From the NCBI RefSeq assembly GCF_051200825.1, contig NZ_CP195158.1, positions 1,674,001 to 1,738,000 of the forward strand: a stretch of 64,000 nt of DNA, given 5' to 3'. The notes beneath the pieces were generated by a model. That model had not been told where the DNA came from. It made no database searches and worked only from the letters and a program-made list of their open reading frames with translations. How positions within the stretch are numbered: the first letter of the stretch is position 1; each line of letters opens with the position of its first letter. The translations under genes and the position numbers were made by a program. This document shows positions 57,289-64,000 of this stretch, piece by piece. The DNA is from Formosa sp030427735 (GTDB lineage Bacteria; Bacteroidota; Bacteroidia; Flavobacteriales; Flavobacteriaceae).

Positions 57289-59716
57289 AGGTTTCAATCT
57301 CCTGTATTACAGGTTGGCTTATGGTTTGAAGCGCTTCAAAAGCATCAGAAATTCTTTTTTTATCTAATTCTGTTATGTTTTCCAAATAGGTAAGGTGCGG
57401 AATTGCAGTAGCTATTTCCAATTGTTTAAACATGGTTTGCATTTTATGGCTTACTTCATTAATACCTTTTAAATCGTTGGTGTTTACCTTTTTTTCTAGA
57501 GTTTCTAAATTGTGTTTAGTTTCGTTTAAAAACAATAGTAAGGTATCTTTTAAAGACTCTTCATCATTACCTAAAAAACTAGAAATAGGTTTTATGTTAA
57601 TGTGTTTAAAAGCAGTTGCATTGGTGGCCGTAGACTTTGGAGCAGATATTTGGGCTTTTGGTAACCATTTGGTTAAGCAAGCTAAAATATCTTCTACCGA
57701 AAAGGGTTTGAAAATAATATCCGAGAATCCACTTTCTGTATACACTTCTGCATTTAAATTTTTTCTGCCTGTGGCAGCAATTATGGGTTGCGACTTGTAA
57801 TACGGAGCTTTTTTTAAGGTTTCCATAAAATGAAAACCATTCATTTTTGGTAATTGTATGTCGGTAAGCACCAAGTCGAAATCCATGTTTTTCAACTTCT
57901 TTAAGGCTTTATTGGCGGTTTCAAAAGTGGTGACTTTTAGGTTTTGGGTTTTTAATATGTCTGTTATTAATTGCCTTAACGATGCATCATCGTCTACCAT
58001 AACAATATGCAAGTTAGGAGCAAGAACTTGTTGTACGGGTTTTGCTTTTTTGATTTCTTTTTTAGTAAAAACCACAGGAAGCGCCAGTGTAAAAGTACTA
58101 CCTTGATTGGGTTTACTGGTAAATGTAAGTGTACCGTTTAATAAAGTAGCTAACTTTTTAGATATGGTTAAGCCTAGTCCAAATCCGCCATATTTTTTGT
58201 CGGTATCGCCTTCAGCCTGAGTGAATTCTTCAAAAATTACCGATTGTTTTTCTTGAGGAATTCCTATGCCTGTATCTGTTATAGTGATGTTTAAAATATG
58301 GTTGTCTTTAGATTTTTCGGTGTATTTGGTGGTTATTTTTATAGATCCGGTTTCTGTGAATTTGTAAGCATTTCCTATTAAATTATAAAGTATTTGCCGA
58401 ATCCTAAACGGATCGCCATTAATTGGTGCGTTTATGGCTTTGTCGTGTTCTAGGATCAATTCTAAGTTTTTGTTTGGGTAGACAGACGTTACGCTAGTTA
58501 CTACTTCATCGATAATTGGTTTTATTTGAAACGGAATATGCTCTATAGTGATTTTTCCACGTTCTAATTTTGAATATTCCAGTAAATCATCAACCAGCTG
58601 CTTCATGTAATTAGCAGCTTTTTTAATACGATCTACATAATAAGAGGTTTTACTGTCTTTAGAAATATGGTCTAACAGTTCGCTATAACTAAACACTGTG
58701 CTAAGAGGTGTTCTTAAATCGTGGCTAACCATAGAAATTAACTGTTCGCGACTATGTAGTAATGACGAGGTAAAAGCATTTGCTTTCTCTAAATCGCGCC
58801 GGTATTGTTGGCTTTTCCAAAAATCATTCAAAATAATGAAAGAAAACAATATAATTAATACCAATCCTAATATTGCGGCTAGACTTAAAATTTTAATACT
58901 TCTATCAAGAGCTTGGTCGCGTTCTTCGTTTAAGCGTTTGGTGTAATCTAAAATTTCACGTTCTAAGTTAAACAATAAGCGTCTTAGTTTTTGCGAAACA
59001 TCTAAATCGCTTTTGATGAGGTTACTTTCTTTTTCCGACAAGTTATTTCGTTGCGTGAGCGCATCCTTTTTAATCTGTTTTAACATGTCTCTGGCTGCAA
59101 CCACAATAGAATCTAATTGTTTTTGACTGATATTAGAGGTCTCGTTATTAGGATTGTATTTGTTTAAAATGGCAATGTATTCTTCAATAGATTGTCTTAC
59201 TTCGGGAGTGAGTTCGTCGGGGTTTTTAGCAAAATCTTGAATGGTAAGTCTACCAATAGACGTTTCTATTTTATTTATTTTAAGAAGTGCGTTATCTATA
59301 GAACGCTCCGAAATGTTGTCTTGTTTTATGCGTTTTAGGGCTTCAATATTGCTAAATTTAGTGCTTAGTAAAAGTTTTACACTATCTAATAACTGTACTT
59401 GAGCTTGGTTGTCTAGTTTTAAGGCTAAACTATCTATACTATTATTTAAAGCATCATTTTTTTGCACATATAACTCGAACCGTTTTTGAGAGCCTTCCTG
59501 AATGGCAGCTCTTGCTATACTTTCGTTTTCGTAAATATCTGCAATTAAATTGCCAACATTAATCACTTTATTTCTGTCGCTAGCATCGTCCCGTTGTAGA
59601 CTTATAAAATGTTTGATTTCGGAAAACACTAAGTAAGCCGCAGCAATGGCTACACTTACAAGAATAATGTAACCGATAATGACTTTAAAGGTGATTTTTC
59701 TGTTGGATTTTTCCAT
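57278..59716 (-). CDS. Hybrid sensor histidine kinase with receiver and HPt domains
   Basis: I start at ATG 59716 (MEKSNRKITFK); the frame extends 28 codons upstream, but the usual short cytoplasmic N-terminus favours this start. The 812-residue chain has a membrane helix (VIIGYIILVSVAIAAAYLVF), a long helical periplasmic sensor region, a second membrane segment (ILSLAAILGLVLIILFSFIIL), the H-box HDLRTPLSTVFSYSELL near residue 330, an ATPase domain (NLIGNAYKFTETGSI, DTGIGIPQEKQ, GFGLGLTISKKL), a receiver domain (VMVDDDASLRQL near 572, LVLTDIQLPKMNG) and an HPt domain with His in EVSHKMQTMF near 755. It may phosphorylate the convergent NtrC-type regulator. Confidence 0.92.
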   Translation of the reverse strand: MEKSNRKITFKVIIGYIILVSVAIAAAYLVFSEIKHFISLQRDDASDRNKVINVGNLIADIYENESIARAAIQEGSQKRFELYVQKNDALNNSIDSLALKLDNQAQVQLLDSVKLLLSTKFSNIEALKRIKQDNISERSIDNALLKINKIETSIGRLTIQDFAKNPDELTPEVRQSIEEYIAILNKYNPNNETSNISQKQLDSIVVAARDMLKQIKKDALTQRNNLSEKESNLIKSDLDVSQKLRRLLFNLEREILDYTKRLNEERDQALDRSIKILSLAAILGLVLIILFSFIILNDFWKSQQYRRDLEKANAFTSSLLHSREQLISMVSHDLRTPLSTVFSYSELLDHISKDSKTSYYVDRIKKAANYMKQLVDDLLEYSKLERGKITIEHIPFQIKPIIDEVVTSVTSVYPNKNLELILEHDKAINAPINGDPFRIRQILYNLIGNAYKFTETGSIKITTKYTEKSKDNHILNITITDTGIGIPQEKQSVIFEEFTQAEGDTDKKYGGFGLGLTISKKLATLLNGTLTFTSKPNQGSTFTLALPVVFTKKEIKKAKPVQQVLAPNLHIVMVDDDASLRQLITDILKTQNLKVTTFETANKALKKLKNMDFDLVLTDIQLPKMNGFHFMETLKKAPYYKSQPIIAATGRKNLNAEVYTESGFSDIIFKPFSVEDILACLTKWLPKAQISAPKSTATNATAFKHINIKPISSFLGNDEESLKDTLLLFLNETKHNLETLEKKVNTNDLKGINEVSHKMQTMFKQLEIATAIPHLTYLENITELDKKRISDAFEALQTISQPVIQEIETFIN

Positions 59717-60224
59717 GACATAAAAATAATGAAATGTTATAAGTTTTAAATCATTTATAATCTTTTTAAAAATAGCTGATGTGTTATTGTATATACCCAA
59801 TTTAGGGTATTTATGATTGAAGGCTATCTGTTTATATTTGAATATTTTAAGTGTTTTGAAGCAAATGAAAAATTAACATTTGGTTGTTTTAAGCTAAAAG
59901 TTCTTGACATACATGTTGGCGAAAAATCATAATATTTTGTAGTTAATAGCAACAATAATTTCATGGATGTATTTTAATTTGGGGATTTGCAGAAGGATTG
60001 TTGAGAACTTTTTTACAAACAGATTAGCATATTGAGTGCTGTAAAAAAAGTTTCATTTTTTTTCAAAATTACGGGAAAACCGTAACTCTATTAAATTGGT
60101 ATGGTTTATATTTGTACCAGCTATTAGTTAATTAGGGGTATTACTATAAAGTAATACAAATTTCGGACACATGGTTGCGGCCATGTGTCTTTTTTTTGTC
60201 CATATTTATGTTACATTTGTTACC
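59717..60224. other. Intergenic region upstream of GH25 with a candidate small RNA
   Basis: No ORF of note is found in this 508-bp stretch. It is AT-rich, with the kinase promoter near 59790 probable and a hairpin pair plus terminator at 60115-60197 that looks like a small RNA or leader. Confidence 0.55.
60115..60197 (+). ncRNA. Candidate small RNA or terminator-attenuated leader
   Basis: A TATATTTG -7-like box (about 60107-60114) precedes a hairpin GTATTAC-TATAAA-GTAATAC (60138-60157) and a terminator hairpin GACACATGG-TTGCGG-CCATGTGTC with a long T-tract (60166-60197). The GH25 gene starts 28 bp after the T-tract. No clear -33 TTG is seen. This could be an independent ~80-nt RNA or an attenuator of the GH25 gene. 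Confidence 0.45.
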
Positions 60225-61001
60225 ATGAAAAAGAGATACGTTATTGGTTTTTTGCTGGTAATTTTATTGCTTGTTTTGGCATTAACCACGTATGTTTTTA
60301 GAATAGACTTACAATTTTTATATCATAGGTTTACTCAAGAATCGGCTACAGCATCATCTAAAAACGATTTAATCTTTAAGGCTTATCCTCACTCGTTATT
60401 TGGTGTGGATTTATCGCATTATCAAGGCGAAATAGACTGGAATAAGGTGCATTATATTAACGATAGTGTGCCGATTGCATTTTTAATTATTAGAGCCACA
60501 ATGGGAACCGACGGATTGGATAGTACATTTTTGTCGCGTTGGGAAACCATAAAATCTAAATCTATTATACGTGGTGCGTATCATTATTACAGACCCAATC
60601 AGCATTCTTTAAGTCAGGCGAAACAATTTAAAACGCATGTAGATTTAAAACCTGGAGATTTACCGCCTATTTTAGATATTGAAAATCTATCGACAGTACA
60701 GTCGGTCGAGCAGTTGAAATTGGGTGTAAAGCGCTGGCTAGACGATATTGAAGAGCATTATGGGGTAACTCCAATTATTTACACTGGCGATCATTTTTAC
60801 AGCAAATATTTAAATACTCCTGAATTTGATAAATACCGGATTTGGATTGCGAATTACGGAAATTACACCGAGCCAATAACTAAGCCTTGGACCATCTGGC
60901 AGTTTACAGAACAAGGTACTATAGATGGTGTTGAAGGTTATATCGATTTAAATGTTTTTAAAGGTACCTATCCCGAGCTAAAGTCAATTTTAATTAAATA
61001 A
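60225..61001 (+). CDS. GH25 family lysozyme-like protein
   Basis: I start at ATG 60225 (MKKRYVIGFLLVILLL), after the terminator hairpin; an upstream ATG at 60171 lies inside the hairpin. The 258-residue protein has one N-terminal membrane anchor and the GH25 barrel: FGVDLSHYQGEIDWNKV near residue 64, FLIIRATMGTDGLD, GAYHYYRPNQHSLSQAKQF, PPILDIENL (catalytic Asp/Glu) and IWQFTEQGTIDGVEG. It would cleave peptidoglycan between MurNAc and GlcNAc. Confidence 0.9.
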   Translation: MKKRYVIGFLLVILLLVLALTTYVFRIDLQFLYHRFTQESATASSKNDLIFKAYPHSLFGVDLSHYQGEIDWNKVHYINDSVPIAFLIIRATMGTDGLDSTFLSRWETIKSKSIIRGAYHYYRPNQHSLSQAKQFKTHVDLKPGDLPPILDIENLSTVQSVEQLKLGVKRWLDDIEEHYGVTPIIYTGDHFYSKYLNTPEFDKYRIWIANYGNYTEPITKPWTIWQFTEQGTIDGVEGYIDLNVFKGTYPELKSILIK

Positions 61002-61653
61002 ATGCGCTTTTAATCGCATCAAAATGAATGGCGCTGTAATTGTCAATCACTTTATTTGCTAGAGTGTAATCCTGATTTTTAGAATGCGGACTTTTAAAAG
61101 CTACACAATAAATGCCAGCGCTGTGGGCAGCTTTTATTCCGCTGGTAGAATCTTCTATCACCATACAGTGTTTTGTAGATTCACCTGCAATTTCGGCGGC
61201 TCGTAAAAAGATTTCAGGATGTGGTTTGGATGCCGCTAAGCTAGCTCCCGAAATTTTACCTTTAAAATATTTATCTAAATCAAAACGGGTAAAAACATCG
61301 TTAATTGTTACTTCCGAGGCCGATGACGCCAATACCAATGTAATGCCGTTATTGTAGTAGTTTTTTATTAAGTCTAATACGCCCGGTAATAAATCTAAAT
61401 CGGGATCGTTTAAGAACAGCGATTTAAAAGCTTGTCTTTTTAGTTGTACCAATTCTTCTGGTTGATGTGGCAAATTAAAATGATCGCAGATGCCCTTACA
61501 GGTGTTAATAGTAGATCGCCCTGTGTAGGTTTGGTAGTGTTCTAATGGTACTTCTACACCAATGGCTTCAAACATATTGTAATAGGCTTTAAAATGTAAA
61601 GGTTCTGTGTTAACAATAACACCATCCATGTCGAATAAAACAGCTTTTAGCAT
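60994..61653 (-). CDS. HAD family hydrolase (beta-phosphoglucomutase-like)
   Basis: This is a 219-residue protein. Motif I is VLFDMDGVIVNTEPLHFKAY at the start, motif II has LVLASSASEVTINDV, motif III KPHPEIFLRAAEI, and motif IV IEDSTSGIKAAHSAG. The DGVIVNTE start and the overall layout match the beta-phosphoglucomutase/sugar phosphatase subgroup. It acts on a phosphorylated sugar or nucleotide. Its 3' end overlaps the GH25 gene by 8 bp (convergent). Confidence 0.9.
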   Translation of the reverse strand: MLKAVLFDMDGVIVNTEPLHFKAYYNMFEAIGVEVPLEHYQTYTGRSTINTCKGICDHFNLPHQPEELVQLKRQAFKSLFLNDPDLDLLPGVLDLIKNYYNNGITLVLASSASEVTINDVFTRFDLDKYFKGKISGASLAASKPHPEIFLRAAEIAGESTKHCMVIEDSTSGIKAAHSAGIYCVAFKSPHSKNQDYTLANKVIDNYSAIHFDAIKSAFI

Positions 61654-61774
61654 CTTTTTTTTATTTGCGAAGATAAAAAAGACATTGGTTTAGTATTCAT
61701 TTTTTAAGAAATAGTATGAGTTTTAGAGTGCTAAGCTATGTAAATGATGTAATTTTGAAGTTTAAACGATTTCC

Positions 61775-61930
61775 ATGGCAAAAAAAGGACACGCAAAAAA
61801 CACAAAAAACAAAGCTAAACATGCTAAGTTGATGGCGCGGAAGAAGAATAAGCAAAAATCAGAACAGCAGCTGCGGGAAGAGCGGTTAAAAGCCATAATA
61901 CAACAAGCCAACAGTACTCAAATAAATTAA
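61775..61930 (+). CDS. Small very basic hypothetical protein
   Basis: I found this 51-residue frame by reading the gap: ATG GCA AAA AAA GGA ... to TAA at 61930. The product begins MAKKGHAKNTKNKAKHAKLM and is about one third Lys/Arg, with a predicted helix at the end (EQQLREERLKAIIQQ). It starts 7 bp upstream of the YchJ-like gene's translation unit. The basic first half suggests binding to nucleic acid or the ribosome, but no family is recognised. Confidence 0.65.
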   Translation: MAKKGHAKNTKNKAKHAKLMARKKNKQKSEQQLREERLKAIIQQANSTQIN

Positions 61931-61936
61931 TACCTT

Positions 61937-62320
61937 ATGATGTGTCCCTGTGGAAGTGATTTAAATTACAAAGACTGTTGCGAAATAGCCCACAATAATA
62001 TTATGGATGTAAAAACGGCAGAAGCTTTAATGCGTTCTAGATATTCAGCTTTTGTTTTGGCTAACGGTAATTATTTAATGGAGAGCCATTATAAAACGAC
62101 GCGGCCTGTTAAAGAAAAAAAAGCGATTGTAAATTGGGCAAAATCTGTTAATTGGATAAGTTTAGAAGTACTAAAAACGACCAATGGCAAAGCAACCGAT
62201 ACATCGGGAACTGTAGAGTTTAAAGCCGTTTACCAAGAGTGGGGGAAACTGGAAGTTATACACGAAAACTCTAAATTTATTAAAGAAAACGGATGTTGGT
62301 TTTATGTGTCTGCTGTGTAA
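61937..62320 (+). CDS. YchJ-like protein with SEC-C zinc-binding motif
   Basis: This is a 127-residue protein. It starts with the SEC-C metal motif CPCGSDLNYKDCC, then the YchJ body: EALMRSRYSAFVLANGNYLMESHY, NWISLEVLKTTNG, GTVEFKAVYQEW. The SEC-C cluster probably binds zinc. YchJ's role is not known. It follows the 51-residue basic gene by 6 bp. Confidence 0.88.
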   Translation: MMCPCGSDLNYKDCCEIAHNNIMDVKTAEALMRSRYSAFVLANGNYLMESHYKTTRPVKEKKAIVNWAKSVNWISLEVLKTTNGKATDTSGTVEFKAVYQEWGKLEVIHENSKFIKENGCWFYVSAV

Positions 62321-62716
62321 TTATTTTAAAATGGCATAACCAAAATTCACGCTAAAATCTACACACCAAACAACAAGATGGTTGTAAGTAGTTAAGTCAA
62401 TATCATCAGGGAGATCGTAAGTATAGTTACCGTCTAATCCTTTTAGAATACCTAAAGATACATAATCGGTTACCTCTAAGTCTGTTGTTAAATAAAGTTC
62501 TAAAAGAGGCCCGTCATCCGATTTAAAATCATTGAGTTGTAATGTGCTCATGTCTGCACTTACAATTGCAGTGCCAGAAGTAGGGTGGGCGACTGAAACA
62601 AAATCACCCATAAGTTCTGTGTTTTGGTCAGGATCCATATTGTTAGAACTATCATCGTCGCTAGAACAGCCTAAAAATGTAATTACTAAAAATAAAGCTA
62701 GGATATTAATTTTCAT
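62321..62716 (-). CDS. DM13 domain lipoprotein
   Basis: This is a 131-residue protein with an SPII signal (ILALFLVITFLGC). The mature part matches the DM13 domain: GTAIVSADMSTLQLNDFKSDDGPLLELYLTTDLEV split by FKSDDGPLLELYL and the final NHLVVWCVDFSVNFGYA, with the conserved Cys in VVWCVDF. DM13 is thought to act in extracellular redox or electron transfer. It is convergent with the YchJ-like gene with no gap. Confidence 0.85.
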   Translation of the reverse strand: MKINILALFLVITFLGCSSDDDSSNNMDPDQNTELMGDFVSVAHPTSGTAIVSADMSTLQLNDFKSDDGPLLELYLTTDLEVTDYVSLGILKGLDGNYTYDLPDDIDLTTYNHLVVWCVDFSVNFGYAILK

Positions 62717-62778
62717 AATATGTGGTTTAAATGGTTGGTTTAGAAAGTAGTCGAACCTGAAAGTTAAAGCTTACAGAA

Positions 62779-63969
62779 TTATGGTTTTGCTACTATTTTT
62801 TCGCAAATAAGCACTAATTTCTTAGAGTTGTAATCGGTTGTAAAAAACAGATATAAATCACCACCATCTTTAATTTTCAATTTTTTTCTTAGCTGTTCTA
62901 CTGTTTCAGGGAAATTTCTAGTGGTTATATTGGCTTTGTTTATGTTTTCTTTTTGAAGTGTTTTCTTGTTGTAATCTAAAGTTTTAAGCACTTTAAAACT
63001 ACGGCCAGGAAACTCAATATATTGCTCTGAAGTGTATAAATGCGAATGCTTATGCAGCTTATAAATTTGTAATTGATTAGCCACTGCATTAAACCCCCCA
63101 GATTTTAATATGGCAGCGTTGGGTTCGTATATAAAATGTAAAGGCGTGTGGTATTCTGCTTCAAAGCGGCTTTCATCCTCGGGCAAAAAGTTAAACGTCT
63201 CGGTGTGAGTTTTTGTAATATTAGTTGTGCAAATGCTGAAATCTGCTGTCTGGGCATCACGCTCTAAAATCCAGAGCAATTCTTTAACCTCGTTGTTTAC
63301 TGCAACAATATGCAGGTTTTTTACATGTTTTAATTCGTTATAACCTATAGTAATGTCTAGCAGCGGAGAGGTTTTAACTAAAATATGTTTAGATTTCGAA
63401 AATAAAAATGATAGGTGTTCGGGTACATTAGGCATGCAATCGTTTAAAAAAAACACTTTGCCTTTGCTGTCATGCCGTCTGGAAGGATCTATATAAATCC
63501 AATCGAAAGTTTCGTTTGTAGCTTTTAAATATGCTAAACCATCGGTTGCAATAGTTTTAATATTTGCATTTAACTGTGTGTAATTGTGGGCAACTATTTT
63601 GCTTAAATCTTCATTGATTTCACAATGGGTTACTTGGTCGAAGTGTTTGGAGAATGCAAGGCAATCTACCCCGAAGCCTCCTGTAATATCTATTATAGAA
63701 TTTCCCGAAATTAAAGCAGCTTTGTAGTTGGCTGTAATTTCTGAAGAGGTTTGCTCTATATTTAATTTATTTGGATAGTAAATACCTGGCGTGTGGTACC
63801 AACTTGGCAGTTTTTTAAAACAACGCTTTTTAGCTTCAATTTGCTCTATAATGTCGCGTGTATCTAAATATTCAAACGGTGGTTTTTTTAAAAGGATACT
63901 GGCTGCGATAGTATTTAAATTTTCATTTATAAAATATTGAACTTCAGTATTTAATATGTCTTTATTCAA
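62779..63969 (-). CDS. Class I SAM-dependent methyltransferase with THUMP-like C-terminal domain
   Basis: This is a 396-residue protein. The methyltransferase core has NSIIDITGGFGVDCLAFSKHF near residue 92 (SAM motif I), CEINEDLSKIVAHNY, and DWIYIDPSRRHDSKGKVFFLNDCMPN near 155 with the post-motif DPSRR. The C-terminal domain (GGDLYLFFTTDYNSKKLVLICEKI) matches the THUMP-like domain found only with these Bacteroidota enzymes. The substrate, perhaps an RNA base, is not known. A 30-bp tail follows before the window edge. Confidence 0.9.
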   Translation of the reverse strand: MNKDILNTEVQYFINENLNTIAASILLKKPPFEYLDTRDIIEQIEAKKRCFKKLPSWYHTPGIYYPNKLNIEQTSSEITANYKAALISGNSIIDITGGFGVDCLAFSKHFDQVTHCEINEDLSKIVAHNYTQLNANIKTIATDGLAYLKATNETFDWIYIDPSRRHDSKGKVFFLNDCMPNVPEHLSFLFSKSKHILVKTSPLLDITIGYNELKHVKNLHIVAVNNEVKELLWILERDAQTADFSICTTNITKTHTETFNFLPEDESRFEAEYHTPLHFIYEPNAAILKSGGFNAVANQLQIYKLHKHSHLYTSEQYIEFPGRSFKVLKTLDYNKKTLQKENINKANITTRNFPETVEQLRKKLKIKDGGDLYLFFTTDYNSKKLVLICEKIVAKP

Positions 63970-64000
63970 ATAGTTACTATAGGTTTTTAGTTAGGTGCTT

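Overview
The window looks like the chromosome of a low-GC marine Bacteroidota, most likely a Flavobacteriaceae member. The signs are a type IX secretion C-terminal domain on the pectate lyase, promoters of the form TTG-N19-TAnnTTTG in front of the tRNA, mscL and the LamG/pectinase genes, almost no Shine-Dalgarno sequences, a bacillithiol gene (bshB1), and many SPII lipoproteins and outer-membrane-type proteins. The species cannot be named from the sequence alone.

Region 1 (1-12147) is the most unusual part. An IntI-like tyrosine recombinase (10975-12147) sits at one end of a run of genes that all lie on the minus strand. The genes are separated by about 135-bp imperfect palindromes at 1765, 2962, 3776, 4486 and 9536, with a shorter one at 10837. 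The palindromes share a fixed plan: AAC, GGTNNN, variable stem, apical hairpin, complementary stem, ATT or GTT, GTT. In each of the five complete gene units, the 9-10 bp at the start (GTT plus variable bases) is the reverse complement of the 9-10 bp at the end (variable bases plus AAC). This is the signature of an integron cassette that closes into a circle. I read the region as a divergent integron-like array. Its cargo is a type IIG-like R-M gene (partial), an Mrr-like nuclease, a YdeI/DUF1801 protein, a GNAT acetyltransferase, a 5-kb type I R-M operon with an HsdM fused to half an HsdS, and an unknown two-gene pair.

Region 2 (12148-12987) is non-coding. It has several hairpins, a 3 x 11-bp repeat and a phased array of about eleven 10-bp GTCA repeats that ends just upstream of a catabolic operon.

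Region 3 (12988-20049) is an acid-sugar operon: Gfo/Idh/MocA dehydrogenase, DapA-type aldolase, sodium symporter, Fe-alcohol dehydrogenase, PdxA2-type dehydrogenase and a four-carbon acid sugar kinase. Genes at 20204-22695 are a RibD/DHFR-like reductase, a DUF1593 lipoprotein and an NTF2-like protein.

Region 4 (22995-28234) holds a DeoR regulator, a xylose-isomerase-like TIM barrel, a split transketolase and an FGGY kinase. This gene set matches the known non-oxidative D-apiose pathway (ApsI, ApsA, ApsB, ApsK). It is followed by LamG, a secreted PL1 pectate lyase, three GH28 enzymes and a BASS-type transporter (28340-37540). Together they suggest degradation of an apiose-bearing pectin such as seagrass apiogalacturonan. 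A mannonate dehydratase/SDR pair and a LacI regulator lie at 41626-44979. Matching AATCGATT palindromes in front of the pectinase cluster, the uxuA unit and lacI point to one regulon.

Region 5 (45217-64000) is mostly housekeeping or stress genes: CbpA/CbpM, an esterase, an MtfA-like peptidase, DUF2911, SatD/DUF3307, mscL, a glutathione peroxidase, a trans-sulfuration enzyme, bshB1 and tRNA-His. It also has three tandem small secreted paralogues next to a sigma-54-type response regulator and a convergent hybrid kinase, then GH25, a HAD phosphatase, YchJ-like, DM13 and THUMP-like methyltransferase genes.
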